Shown here piece by piece: positions 21,323-32,420 of a DNA stretch of 64,000 nucleotides. The notes under the pieces are model-generated. The model saw only the letters and a list, made by a program, of their open reading frames with translations, was not told the DNA's origin and did no database searches. Source of the DNA: Serripes groenlandicus. Its lineage: Eukaryota; Mollusca; Bivalvia; Cardiida; Cardiidae. The translations under genes were made by a program, and so were the position numbers. Each line of letters opens with the position of its first letter. Within the stretch, counting starts at the first letter, position 1. Location: positions 1,687,084 to 1,751,083 of the forward strand of contig JASEVX010000035.1 of NCBI GenBank assembly GCA_031761405.1. Direction: 5' to 3'.

Positions 21323-22289
21323 ACAACACATCAGTAAGTATAAGGTTAATGACGTTTTATAGGGAGTTATCATATTAATAATACGTACTGCAAAGTGGAT
21401 CAGTCCCAATGATTTCGCCGGATCGATTATGGGTAGAACGGCAACGAGGAGTATGATCTAATCAATTCAATACTTAGCCTCTTTTGTTGGTGTTCTAGTT
21501 TTTGTGGTGATCCGGTCAGTAATATGTAATGGAGATCGGATAAGCCATGTCTATATTGCATAAGAAATTGCGCAATTTTTTAGCAGTAATTGCTAAAGGA
21601 AATTCGTGGGGAAATAATGTGTTTATGTGTGCTTAGGGAATCCTCTTAATCGGGTTATTGAAAGTCTTGCACGTATGCCTTTCCACACAATGTCGTGATA
21701 AGGTCACTAGCTTAAGGTACTTTGATTATGCATTGGGAAAATTACACAAACAATATTCTGCGTTCCGTCTTCAGTTGTAAAACTTACACAACACATAAAC
21801 GTACGCATTTCCAAATGCTCCTGCTAAATAACACACAAAAATGGCTCATTTGCATCGACCGTGGAAACATTCAATGAACAAGCTCATTGTCCATTACTGT
21901 TGCTGAACAAAACATTAAATAGTCCTCGATAAGCTGACTGATTGAATTTGTGCAAATAATATAACGAATACAATGTTTCTACTTTAAATCGGTCTATAGG
22001 GTATAAACCGATTTGTTTGTCAGCATTGGAACCAACAAAAACAATTCCCCGGTACGTATGCCAATACAATTAATCTTGGCTGCCGGCAATGAAAGGATAT
22101 TGCAGAGGTTGGTTTTCTGCATCCCGTATGTTAGGTATGTTAGTGCTGCAGCTGCGATCGTGGAAAAGGAGCCATTTATTGCGTTGTTCAGCAACGATAA
22201 CAGAAATGGACACATTATGCGTGATTAATTATATAAGCTGAAAGCTTGTTTCTAAATCGATGTTAAATAAATAAGTTTAAACTAATGGC
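21323..22289. other. Intergenic, nothing recognised
   Basis: No coding or repeat signal seen. Overlapping frames at 21884-22228 on both strands look like chance. Confidence 0.4.
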
Positions 22290-22424
22290 AATAGTGTTAG
22301 GTTTTATTCTAAACATTGCAGGTTCAGATTAGACAGCTCATAACGAGCTGTCTCATCTATAATCAACATTTTCTTGCCTTGTAGTTTTTAAAATATTTCA
22401 TGAATCTTAATAAAAGAAGAATGG

Positions 22425-22620
22425 AGTCGCGCAATTTTGAACATGGAAGAGTCTACTAAAGGAAAATCGACGCTGAGATTAAATAGACAAACCATCGCAC
22501 TTAAATACACGATAACCCACCTCATGAGATCGGAAATATCTCTGAAACATTCTGGCTTTCCTCGAACCATGTGTCGGAATCAATTATTATTGAACGCATA
22601 CAATATTTCATTAAGTATCA
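22425..22620 (+). repeat. Left member of direct repeats flanking a palindrome
   Basis: AGTCGCGCAATTTTGAACAT through CGGAAATATCTCTGAAACAT and TTCTGGCTTTCCT matches 23105-23290 in order. The GACAGCTC/GAGCTGTC signature just upstream (22335-22352) and ATGGAAGAGTCTAC recall MITE family A interior. Confidence 0.7.
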
Positions 22621-23104
22621 GTGTGTGTATACCACGTGACTTTTGACGTCATATTTGCATGGTCAGACAATAATAATTGCTCTTGATAAGAATGTAAAAA
22701 CAATGGTATTTTTTGTATTTCTTCACCCTTTGCACTGAAACATGGCACAGTCTACGCCGCTTACAATGTCCTATCGCCGGTGTTTTACAGGAGTTTGATT
22801 GGTGGTTTAGTTTTTTCAAACACGTCGACGAACCTGTTCTCAAAATCCAGTTTTGATAATGCCCTGGCTGTCGGCGATATTAATAAATGTTGAGAAAAGG
22901 TTCGAAGTGTTTGAAGAAACTAAACCACTAATCAAACTCCGTTGTAAAACCGTAATAGGGCTCTGTAAGCGGCGTATAATGCACCATGTTTCATTAACAA
23001 TTATAAAGAAATAAAAAAGTTACCTTTGTTTTTACTTCTAAACCGAAGTAAAATATTTTTGTCCACCGTAGTATTTGTGACGTCAAAGTCACGTGGTATA
23101 CACA
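22621..23104. mobile_element. 484-bp long inverted repeat element
   Basis: GTGTGTATACCACGTGACTT at the left edge pairs with AAGTCACGTGGTATACAC at the right edge. Pairing continues through GACGTCA, CATGGTGC/GCACCATG-like blocks, GTTTTACA, GTTTGATT-GTGGTTTAGTTT and AACACGTCGA, to inner ends near 22845 and 22888. Arms are about 220 bp, diverged but collinear. No reading frame. Confidence 0.75.
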
Positions 23105-23290
23105 GTCGCGCGATTTTGACCATGAAATAGTCTTCTAAAGGAAATTCGAAGCTGAAAGAATTAAGAGACAATACACCGTACCTAAATACACGATAACCTA
23201 TTCATACGATCGGAAATATCTCTGAAACATTCTGGCTTTCCTAGAACTATGTGTCGGAGTCAACTTTTATTGAATGCATGGCTGGTATGG
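23105..23290 (+). repeat. Right member of direct repeats flanking a palindrome
   Basis: Counterpart of 22425-22620 in the same orientation. Confidence 0.7.
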
Positions 23291-23663
23291 GGATATGAAT
23301 ACATTAATTGGCAATTAAAATATTTAATACTAGCATACAACCACCTTGGTAATGTCAACCCTATTACAATGGGTTCACTAATGAAAACAATATCGCCAAC
23401 ACTGTACTGATGTGAGTTATGGCATTATATGTCTACTTCAGATATCCAGAACGTTGAAAAGCTTGGAAATTATATGCTAAAAAATCACAGCGTTGCCCTC
23501 AAGAAAACGTAAGGATATGGATTGAGTCTGCTAGGTTGGTACAACATACAATGTGAAATAAAAAAAACTAGCTTATCTTCAAGGAATGTGTTAAATGCCT
23601 ACGGATTGACTCTCTAAGCTGATGGAGATTGGTTTAAAAATGCGACCTCTATAGTTTTCACAA

Positions 23664-24813
23664 AGATTTTCTAAACTTTGACCTAGTTTTTAACCTGACT
23701 TGTGTTTGATGAATATGCTTGTTCCTATGTTTTTTTCCTGAGGTTTGGGTGACACATATGGCCTCTTATGTGATCACAAGACTTTTCTAAAGCTTTACGG
23801 AGATAACTAGTTTTTGACATCAAGTGAACCAGTGTCAAACATGACAGAGATTTTATAGAAATAAATGTTCTGACGATTTGATAGATGAACATGCGACCAT
23901 AATTTCTTCTAAAACTTGGTTTAGTAACAGCTTTCGACCCTATGTGACAAAGTTTTGAAACTGATTTGTGCTATAAATGAATCTTAGGATGAACCCTTAA
24001 GATGATTTGATGAACAAAGTGTTCATCTGTTTTTTATAAATTTTGACCCAGTTTTACCTTATGTAGACAATTTGTAAGTTTGATCGAGATTTGACTGCAA
24101 TTATATTTCTAATGCACTTTCATGACGATATGCTCAGTATGGCAGGAAGACAGTTCACGCAGTAAGTGTGATAAACACCACGATATACAATACACATACA
24201 ATATCATTTCAGTGGGACATAACTCTGAAGTTTTGAGGCATTATTGGTGAAAGTTGCAGTTTGAAATTTCCCTGTGGTGCTAAATATTTCCATAATCGAG
24301 TTAATCAAATACACAAAAACATGAATAATACATGGCTTCAGATGGACGGAAGGACAGATAGTCGAAAGGATTGAGGATCGGACGGACAACGCCAAACCAA
24401 TATCCATTTCGCCTTTGGCGGGGTATAACACAATATGATTGTCAAACTCAAATGTCTTTGTGCTTCATAATTGTTCCAGGAATAACATTATTATTATTCG
24501 CTTTAAATATCGACTGTGTCTAGTTTGGTTCATTTTATTAACCGTGGATTACAACGGGAAAAAGAACAACTGTTATAGCACTCCGTGCCAAAATTGAACC
24601 TTGATGCGCCATGTACCTTTGATTTTGTCACTGTGTGTATCTAAACCTGGGTCAGGAGTAAATGAGACATGCTTACATAAAATAAACAAGAATTAGACTA
24701 AAAGACTATCGAATTGTTTTAGTAAGTGACAGCGTGATGGACAATTGATACCTATGATTCATCCTGCGAAGGAGTGTGACACTTAAATCCAAGGACGTTT
24801 TGTGAACAGAAGT
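23664..24813 (+). repeat. Tandem segmental duplication, copy 1
   Basis: Collinear with 25278-26406 at an offset of about 1614 bp and very similar. Begins AGATTTTCTAAACTTTGACC. The first half contains TTTGACCTAGTTTTTAACCT and TTTGACCCAGTTTTACC, a style of repeat I recall from bivalves. The 24190-24430 part ends CGCCTTTGGCGGGGTATAAC. A 75-codon minus frame (24204-24431) is preserved in both copies only because the DNA is. Confidence 0.88.
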
Positions 24814-25277
24814 GTCTGGATAGTTTATCAAAACGCCCTATTTTATAACCATGTGTTTCGATCGTCTGGCCCCAGTCGCGGCACTACGGTCATGGTGGAG
24901 TGCCCTAGGGCAAGACACATTTTCTAGCCTAGTACTGGTTTGTTTACCCAGGGAACATGAATAATTAAATTTAATTGCGCGCTAAATGACCTTAGCTGTC
25001 GATGCGCCATAAAACAATATACATTCATTCATTCATTCGATCGTCTGGATAGTTTATCAAAACGCCCTATTTTATAACAATGTGTTTCGATCGTCTGGAT
25101 AGTTTATCAAAACGCCCTATTTTATAACCATGTGTTTCGATCGTCTGGATAGTTTACCAAAACGCCCTATTGTACATGTATATGTTTCGATCTTCTGGAT
25201 AGTTTATCAAAACGCCATATGTTATAACCATGTGTTTCGATCGTCTGGATAGTTTATCGAAACGCCCTATTTTATAA
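24814..25277 (+). repeat. 50-bp minisatellite split by a SINE
   Basis: GTCTGGATAGTTTATCAAAA starts units at 24814, 24864 (interrupted), 25043, 25093, 25143, 25193 and 25243, an exact 50-bp step. One further unit at about 26407 closes copy 2 of the duplication. Confidence 0.9.
24870..25037 (+). mobile_element. SINE family 3 with 13-bp target duplication
   Basis: Body: CCCAGTCGCGGCACTACGGT, GGGCAAGACACATTTTCTAG, CCCAGGGAACATGAATAATT, GCGCATAAAACA-like end and a (CATT)n tail. TTCGATCGTCTGG precedes it at 24857-24869 and follows it at 25036-25048, which I read as the target-site duplication. It sits in a 50-bp minisatellite unit. Confidence 0.88.
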
Positions 25278-26462
25278 GATTTTCTAAAATTTGACCTAGT
25301 TTTTAACCTGACTTGTGTTTGATGAATATGCTTGTTCCGATGGTTTTTTTTCCTCAGGTTTGTGTGACACATATGGCATCTTATGTGATCACCAGATTTT
25401 TCTAAAGTTTTACGGAGATAACAAGTTTTTGACTCCAAGTGAACCAGTGTCAACATGACAGAGATTTAATAGAAATAAATGTTCTGACGATTTGATGGAT
25501 GAAAATGCGACCATAATTTCTTCTTAAACTTGGGTTAGTGACAGCTTTCGACCCTATGTGACCAAGTTTTGAAACTGATATTTGCTATAAATGAATCTTC
25601 GGATGAACCCGTAAAATGATTTGATGAAAAAAGCGTTCATCTGTTTTTTATAAATTTTGACCCAGTTTTACCTTATGTAGACAATTTGTAAGTTTGATCG
25701 AGATTTGACTGCAATAATATTTCTAATGCACTTTCATGACGATATGCTCAATATGGCAGGAAGACAGTTCACGCAGTAAGTGTGATAAACACCACGATAT
25801 ACAATACACATACAATATCATTTCAGTGGGACATAACTCTGAAGTTTTGAGGCATTATTGGTGAAAGTTGCAGTTTGAAATTTCCCTGTGGTGCTAAATA
25901 TTTCCATAATCGAGTTAATCAAATACACATAAACATGAATAATACATGGCTTCAGATGGACGGAAGGGCAGATAGTCGAAAGGATTGAGGATCGGACGGA
26001 CAACGCCAAACCAATATCCATTTCGCCTTTGGCGGGGGATAACACAATATGATTGTCAAACTCAAATGTCTTTGTGCTTCATAATTGTTCTAGGAATAAC
26101 ATTATTATTATTTGCTTTAAATATCGACTGTGTCTAGTTTGGTTCATTTTATTAACCGTGGATTACAACGGGGAAAAGAACAACTGTTATAGCACTCCGT
26201 GGCAAAATTGAACCTTGATGCGCCATGTACCTTTGATTTTGTCACTGTGTGTATCTAAACCTGGGTCAAAAGGAAATGAGACATAAGACAAACGAGAATC
26301 AGACTAAGAGACTGTCGAACTGATTTAGTAAGTGACAGCGTGATGGACAATTGATGCCTATGATTCATCCTGCGAAGGAGGGTGACACTTAAATCCAAGG
26401 ACGTTGTCTGGATAGTTTATCAAAACGCCCTATTTTATAACCATGTGTTTCGATCGTCTGAA
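25278..26462 (+). repeat. Tandem segmental duplication, copy 2
   Basis: Second copy of 23664-24868 including one terminal 50-bp unit. Small indels distinguish it, for example the lack of TGTGAACAGAAGT before the last unit. Confidence 0.88.
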
Positions 26463-26625
26463 TATAAAACGCATTCTCCTTACGGTTCACTGTTAATGGA
26501 AAATAAACAAGAATGCTACAATTCGTTTTGCAATCAATTAAGATATTGACAGTAACTGAGTCTTTGTTTACCAGCATATTAAAAGGAGGATTAATTGGTG
26601 GATTAATGGATTGATTGGTTGGGAT

Positions 26626-27704
26626 TTAAAGGTGCTGAACTCCAGATTATAGATAGTATAGTCAAAGTCTTAAAACTGTTCAAAAGTTTTCTTTAACTTG
26701 AACTATTAGAATCATAGTTCTGGGATAAAATTAGAGAAATAAATTTCAAGTACAATAAACATCTAAGTATTGCTCGTGTATGCTTCATGTGTACTGTGTG
26801 TAGTACTTCGAATAGTTTAACGTAATCGTATAGCTTAGAATCAATGAATGTATATTGTTTTCTGGCGCATCGACAGCTAAGGTCATTTAGCGCGCAATTA
26901 AATTTAATTATTCATGATCCCTGGGTAAAACAACGTATAGCTTAGAAAGTAATCACAGAGTTCAGTGTGCGCGTATCTCTGATCCAAATTTATTTTTAGT
27001 GCGTTGTGTTTTAGTTGCGACCTTTTCAACAGTGTGCATTCCACCTGAGCATTCAATATACGGAATAGTAATAACTGCCCGAGTTATAAAGAAGTCAACA
27101 AATCGATTCACTTTCCAATGTTTATACACTTATGTCGAGATAAAATATAGTCAATTTAACAAGAATATTTTAGAAACAGATGCCGGACTCGAATACGGCG
27201 AAAATGATAAATTCCGAAATACAAATAATTAATTATTTTTTTTAGTTTCAATGACTACGGCAAGTCAGAACGTAAAGCTAGTCTTTGTATACACCGGAGT
27301 GCCGCCCGTAGTACCCTATCCCATGTTGCACAGCACTATAAACTGTCGTGAAGTTTGACCGCTGACCAATGGAATTGTCCCTTCTGTAGCCTTTCATTGC
27401 TCGGTAGCATCTGCGTTAATACACTAATTAAAAGGATTTAATTACTTTTTGATGACCACACTTAAAATGTAATTACGCTGCAGTACACGAGAGGTTACCC
27501 TTGCACCGCAACAAATGTAACATTGGGTTGACATGCCCAGTAAGTCAACTTTTGTATATTGTCATGACTTCCAATTGACTGTTTTTCAACATTTAATGCC
27601 AACAAATGTTTTTGAACTGTCTATTACTTACTTTATTTTCATTATAAGCATTTTTTGCAGAAAATTCAAAATTTTGATCTCCGTTTGGAGTTCAGCACCT
27701 TTAA
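26626..27704. mobile_element. MITE family C, split by an insertion
   Basis: TTAAAGGTGCTGAACTCCAG at the left and TGGAGTTCAGCACCTTTAA at the right are inverted. Interior blocks GATTATAGAT, TTAAAACT-TTCAAAAGTT and GATAAAATTAGAG match the 324-bp copy at 36441-36764, and so does the right part (TTCCAATTGACT, TTTTGATCTCC). About 0.7 kb at 26815-27530 is extra and contains a SINE. Confidence 0.8.
26841..26933 (-). mobile_element. SINE family 3, 5'-truncated, with target duplication
   Basis: TCAATGAATGTATATTGTTT to CTGGGTAAAACAA, matching the 3' half of the SINE at 24870. CGTATAGCTTAGAA lies on both sides (26827-26840 and 26934-26947). Confidence 0.85.
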
Positions 27705-27966
27705 CGCCGTTTTAAAGAAAATCAGTATTATCACTGATGCCAGTTCACCTACTGATGTGTATCCTGGCTGACTCCACACAACATAGTTTCCAAGCATCTG
27801 GCTGTTTTTAAACTTAGACTGTTAGCCCAATGATGAAAGACAAATGACGCTTGTCACAGTGACTTTTGTCAAACGTCGGAAAGAATATTGACCGAGCTTA
27901 GGCTCGAACACACAACCTCCTGTTTGACAGCCCGCACTCTACCGACATAGCTACTAGTGCTCGGCC
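27701..27966 (-). mobile_element. SINE family 2, full length
   Basis: Begins TTTAACGCCGTTTTAAAG directly at the MITE edge, then AAGCATCTGGCTG, TGACGCTTGTCACAGTGACT and AAACGTCGGAAAG. It ends in a tRNA-like head (minus) with GGCTCGAACACACAACCTCC and CTCTACCGACATAGC. Confidence 0.8.
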
Positions 27967-28031
27967 CTTTGAGGCTGAATCCATTAGGCTAATTGTTACG
28001 TTCTTGATCAGCTTAAAATTACTTAAGTGTA

Positions 28032-28225
28032 CCTACTCATGTGTTACCTGGCTTTTTCACATCAGAACTTCACACAAAAGTCATCCATTGCAGCTGGCAG
28101 CTTTTAAACAAAGAGTGTTTACCAATTGAAAGTAGAGGAATGCTGATTGTCGCATTGCCTTCTTTCAAACGTCGGAAGGATTGTTGGCCGAGCTTGTGTT
28201 CGAATGTACAACCCCTGAGTTGGCC
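28032..28225 (-). mobile_element. SINE family 2, diverged second copy
   Basis: GTGTTACCTGGCTTTTTCAC, CAGCTGGCAGCTTTT, CTTTCAAACGTCGGAAGG and GTGTTCGAATGTACAACC repeat the order of the copy just upstream. The two copies lie head to tail. Confidence 0.7.
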
Positions 28226-28484
28226 TGCAGTGTCGCCAAGGACTTAAAACTACTTTGTATAGGAATATGTTAACTTTAGATATTCAGATTTCGGTCGCTA
28301 GTAGCAATAAGGTTTATCATCTATCACCATTTGAAAAATACTTTTATTTTTGATTTATCATCCGTCGTTGTTGTGGAGAAGGGACTTATGAGACATGTGG
28401 TGGTTTTCCGTATGCTGTAGAGGAAACCAGTCTTTGTTTCAGAACATTTACTTTATGTGAGAATGCGTTGTATGACGTTTGTAT

Positions 28485-28705
28485 TACAAGTATACGAATA
28501 CACCGACTTGTTGGTCTGAGTTTATGTATTATAACTATAAGAATACACCGACATTTTGGTTTGATATATGTGTTTTAACTATAAAGATACACTGACTCTT
28601 TGGTTTGAAGTATGTTTTATTACTATAAAAAATACAATGACTGTTTGGTTTGAAGTATGCATCTAATCTATAAAAATACATCGACTTCTTGGTCTAAGTA
28701 ATGAT
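28485..28705 (+). repeat. Minisatellite, ~45-bp period, five units
   Basis: CACCGAC or CACTGAC-type marks at 28501, 28547, 28590, 28635 and 28679, each followed by TT-TTGGTTTGA and an ACTATAA-AATACA spacer. Confidence 0.8.
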
Positions 28706-29034
28706 AACGAGATCAAGTACTTTAGTAACCTTGAAAACAAATACATTTCTATTCGATAGAAAGGGATAACTCCACTAATACTTAAATCGTGCAAAGGCTT
28801 GAGATGGACTGCTTAGTGGCTTGGAAATGCCACTCATGGTTGTTACTTCCGCAATCATAAGTCCAGTTTAATCTCTCAAGCCGTTTCCCAATAATCCCAA
28901 GGAATTATACTGCATTTATCAGATATAGACACAGGAATGGATGTGTCAAATAAACTCCAGTATCTGGGTTTAATTGCACTTGGCAGCTTCCTCTTTCTCC
29001 GTTTCTTACAATAGAATCTGGGTTGTTTATGGTG
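28706..29034. other. Intergenic, nothing recognised
   Basis: No repeat or coding signal seen. Confidence 0.4.
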
Positions 29035-29175
29035 TTTTATGACATTGTAATAGTATTCCATCATATCACGGCGTATTTTCTTGGAAAAAAAAAAGTACTA
29101 TCGGTACCTTTGTCCTTATTCCGATGATTCAGTCATTATGCTATCCCCGACATTCCGAGGCGGATCGACCCTAAT
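29035..29175 (-). mobile_element. Possible decayed SINE family 1
   Basis: ATCATATCACGGCGTATTTT, then GTACTATCGGTAC and GATTCAGTCATTATGCT, then CCGAGGCGGATCGACCC keep the order of the family 1 core and head, with many changes and a poly-A run. Confidence 0.4.
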
Positions 29176-29884
29176 ACCATTCGTCTTTGATAAGGCCAAT
29201 CACGGCAAATAACACAAGTCTCCCGCCCAAAAAGGGGACGCTCTTATACATTCAGTATTTTGCTTGTGTCGTATTTAGTGTCGTATTTTTGAGACGATTG
29301 GGTTATATATTAGGGAGGACTGATTCATAATGTATACTAAAAATGTCATAAATCACCAGTTAATCACACAACAATTCCTCATGATCTACAATTCGCAATT
29401 CTTTTTTTAAAAGAAACACTTGTCACCGACTATAAAGTCATTATATGAAAGTGTGACGGATAACCAGTCGACAGAGAAGTGAACCAAGCGGGTCACCATG
29501 ACATGCATGCCGACCCGATGAACGAAACATGTAATAACGCATAATATACATAAAAATAAGCATTTAATGAAGCATGGTCATCTAAATATTAATATCACAA
29601 TGTACATTAACAATACAAATATGACGAATATAAATATTATTGGAGATAATATTTTATACAAAACAATCACTACTGGATGATCTTCCTTGAAGGAATCTTG
29701 ACCCGATGTCAAACTTTCGTTTAGTAAGAATAACATTGAAAAGCACATGGTTTGATGAACTGTACTGGACACTTCCATCTGAACACACTCATACACACTC
29801 TTGACGTCTTTGCTGCACGCGATGTACTTCGATTTATTGGGGATTCGATTTAATTTACAAAATCATGTTTTTTGTTTTTACATC
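29176..29884. other. Intergenic, nothing recognised
   Basis: A 72-codon minus frame (29578-29796) contains hydrophobic runs but no splice borders or composition shift that would support a gene. Confidence 0.4.
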
Positions 29885-30135
29885 AGTAATAAAGAAGTCC
29901 TTGCTTTTGAAATTATGCTCAGGCATGTATTGATATTAGACTAATAGACTATAATGACATAATGATTATTTTCTATGAATTTGTTGCCCATTCAGTCTTG
30001 CACATATGAACTCTAAATTTTCATTTCAACGCAACAGTTCTGGTTTTTATAAATCTTGACAAATTGTAATATAATTCGTGCGTGCAGACTCAATAACCCA
30101 GCGATACGTTTTATTGATCTTCATTTGTCCTTGGT
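29885..30135 (+). repeat. Dispersed 250-bp repeat, copy 2 of 2
   Basis: Same orientation as 20455-20705, with a few small indels. Confidence 0.8.
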
Positions 30136-30701
30136 ATATCCGTGGGCTGAGACGTAATGAAGTATGGCAAACAAGGCCTTCTATAGAGTATCAGACAGTT
30201 GTGTCAATAGTAATTTTCATCGTATTTAATCGTGTTTGTCTAGAAAGATAAACTCGGTCTGTCAGTTGATTATTTGATTTTACTCAGACGTATTTGATAT
30301 CACATTAATAACGCCTGTTAGAAAGTTGTTCGTGTTGACATCCGTTCCTCTCTTATATTCAGTTCCCCTAGATCTGTGGATGTTCACAATTTCAAAACCG
30401 AATATAGAGTGCTGGTTTATTTAACATCATTGGTTATGGGCGTAGGGTATCGTACACTTTAAGTATAGCCTATGTCTCAGCATACGACAATAACGATTAG
30501 TTCTGGAAATTCCAACGTGAACGTTAATAAATATGTCTTTTAAAACGAACTGGATTTTCATAACTTTTATAACTTCAATTTTTGTTTTCATCAGATATTT
30601 AATACGAATGTGTCTCTTACATATGGTTTGTAAAACTTACTAGAAACGAACTTTTGACGCGTATAGTTATCTCTGGAAAGGCGATTAGCTAATTTCCTCG
30701 A
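30136..30701. other. Intergenic or 3' UTR of the exon above it
   Basis: If 30702-30875 is a terminal exon on the minus strand, part of this stretch would be its 3' UTR; an ATTAAA in reverse complement occurs near 30600. Otherwise nothing is seen. Confidence 0.3.
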
Positions 30702-30875
30702 TTAAGACAAAACACTTAAAACATCAAACTGGACCGACATGGCGATAGCAAACACTACGAGGACAACGGTTATGACGAATATTTTGGAGTCGGTCGCGTC
30801 CAGCAAATCGCTGTCGTCTCGCTCTATGCACATGTCTGTTCCGAAAGAGAACGGTGGCGGATCTGTGTCTGTTAC
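30702..30875 (-). CDS. Candidate terminal coding exon, C-terminal membrane segment
   Basis: Fifty-seven codons and a TAA on the minus strand follow a good acceptor (TTTTCATTCCAG at about 30876-30887). The product reads VTDTDPPPFSFGTDMCIERD, then an acidic stretch DDSDLLDATDSK. It ends in a hydrophobic run IFVITVVLVVFAIAM of about 15-20 residues and the tail SVQFDVLSVLS. I infer a single membrane-spanning or tail-anchor segment at the C-terminus. The segment is clearly richer in G+C than its flanks and uses many C- or G-ending codons, unlike the surrounding DNA. An in-frame TAA lies nine codons upstream of the acceptor, as expected in an intron. I do not recognise the protein family. No upstream exon was identified, so it could also be a chance frame. 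Confidence 0.45.
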   Translation of the reverse strand, partial: VTDTDPPPFSFGTDMCIERDDSDLLDATDSKIFVITVVLVVFAIAMSVQFDVLSVLS

Positions 30876-31009
30876 CTGGAATGAAAATATTCGTATTAGT
30901 TGTGTTTAACCCTTTATACATACAACACATATGATGTAGACGATTTTGAAAACATATAGGTAAACATATGGAAAATTAAAAGTGTTATTATTGAATGACG
31001 TTAAAACAT
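30876..31009. other. Possible intron sequence
   Basis: AT-rich; would be intron if the exon at 30702-30875 is real. Confidence 0.25.
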
Positions 31010-31105
31010 TGTGGCAAATTGTAAAATTGCTCATTATGAGCAATTCTCTTTCGGCAAAATGTTTTCAAAAGTCGTCTGCTGCAGATGCGTCAGAAGGCGA
31101 CTATA
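31010..31105. mobile_element. MITE family B fragment
   Basis: AATTGCTCATTATGAGCAATT palindromic core, then AATGTTTTCAAAAGTCGTCT and GCTGCAGATG, as in the copies at 33415, 38745 and 63356. Confidence 0.5.
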
Positions 31106-31224
31106 TATTGGAATTGTTTTAAAAAAAGCTATTTGGGGTGACAAATGTAAATAGAGATCGCTCTTCACTTAATTTGTCACGTAGGTGAGTATGTCAAACC
31201 GTCGCTAACATACTATGTGATTAA

Positions 31225-31530
31225 TCTGTTTATTTTGGGAGTTACGCCGCTTTCATCAGCTAAGGTCATATCGCGGCGTACTGGACATATGCTATTGGTC
31301 ACACCCCTTATATTTACATCGAGATTGAAAAATGAAAAAATTATGAAACCAATACCACCCCACCTGCTATGTGATCAATTTGTTTGTTTTGCCCCCCCCC
31401 CCCCCCCCCCCCCCCCCCGCATTCATCAGCTAAGGTCATATCACGCTGGACTGGACATATACCATTTTATATTTACATCGAGATACAAATATATAAGGTA
31501 TGAAACCAATACCACCCACACCTGCTGGAG
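31225..31530 (+). repeat. 170-bp tandem duplication with C27 run
   Basis: TTCATCAGCTAAGGTCATAT at 31252 and 31422, then ACTGGACATATGC or ACTGGACATATAC, ATATTTACATCGAGAT and ATGAAACCAATACCACCC in both units. A run of 27 C occupies 31392-31418. The 145-codon plus frame through here is an artefact of the repeats. Confidence 0.8.
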
Positions 31531-32224
31531 CTCAAGAGTTGCATTGACTCCAATCGTTCAAATCGATTTCGCAGGCTCTTACGTTCAAAAAAGGGTCGGA
31601 GAGTGGCTTCCAGTCTTATTGAGCGTCCCCCCGGGCACAGGGGAAAATATGTGACAAAAAGATATACTTTGTGTAAGGAATTTCGAAAAGTCTTTTGTCA
31701 GTAATGCAGAACCGGTAAGACTGAAATATTGGGTTTATTTTTTGCATGATCCCTGATGACAAACATGTTATAGGAAATATACTGAAAGCATAAGGAAACG
31801 CAGGGTTATCATTTGAAGTGACTTCAAGTGATGTGTTTGATGTTATATACAATATTTTATATGAGTAAAAAAAAAACATCTTAAACCAGCGAATTACCAA
31901 AATGTCATAGGATTTTGACAGATAATTTATTAGTATGTCAAGCATATTTGACGGTATATACATTTCCTAAGGGCGCCAAACCGTGATTGCTGAGAAAGTG
32001 GATCGACCCGGTACGCTTGATCTCAATTCCCGCCAGCAGAATGTAAGGAACACGATCTATTTTACCATATTACTTTTGGCTTCTCCGTGTTCCACTCTAA
32101 TTATAATGGTTGTTTGTTACACACGTATCTAGATTTAAGGTTCTCTCCCTTTACTGACAGTTCAGCGAAGAGATGTCAGTTGAAGTTAAACGCAGCTGTT
32201 CTGTTTATAGATCTTATAACACAA
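31531..32224. other. Intergenic, nothing recognised
   Basis: The 115-codon minus frame at 31616-31963 is AT-rich low-information sequence without domain features. Confidence 0.4.
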
Positions 32225-32420
32225 AACTAACAAGAGAGCCGCGGAGCGAACGCAAACGCTCGTCAGGCTTTTCTAAGTCGATAAAGTACTATTACTGACA
32301 TGCGTATTTTACCTACATGTAGAAACATGTGTACCAATATTCATTTGAAAATGCTGAACGGTATTTGAGTTAAGGTTAAAGTTGTGTAACGACGCAAAAC
32401 AAACAAGCTAAAATGTGGAT
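32225..32420 (+). repeat. Dispersed repeat, uninterrupted copy
   Basis: Starts AACAAGAGAGCCGCGGAGCG and ends GTTGTGTAACGACGCAAAAC. Blocks GTATTACTGA-like, AACATGCGTA-like, AGAAACATGTG and GTGACGACGC match the copy at 41030-41545, where another element splits it. Confidence 0.55.

Noticed and set aside
24204..26045. Two nearly identical 75-codon minus-strand frames
   Set aside because: Conservation follows from the 1.6-kb duplication, not selection; changes are not concentrated at third positions and no start context or domain is seen.
31217..31654. 145-codon plus-strand frame
   Set aside because: Runs through a tandem repeat and a C27 tract that gives a proline run; no domain.
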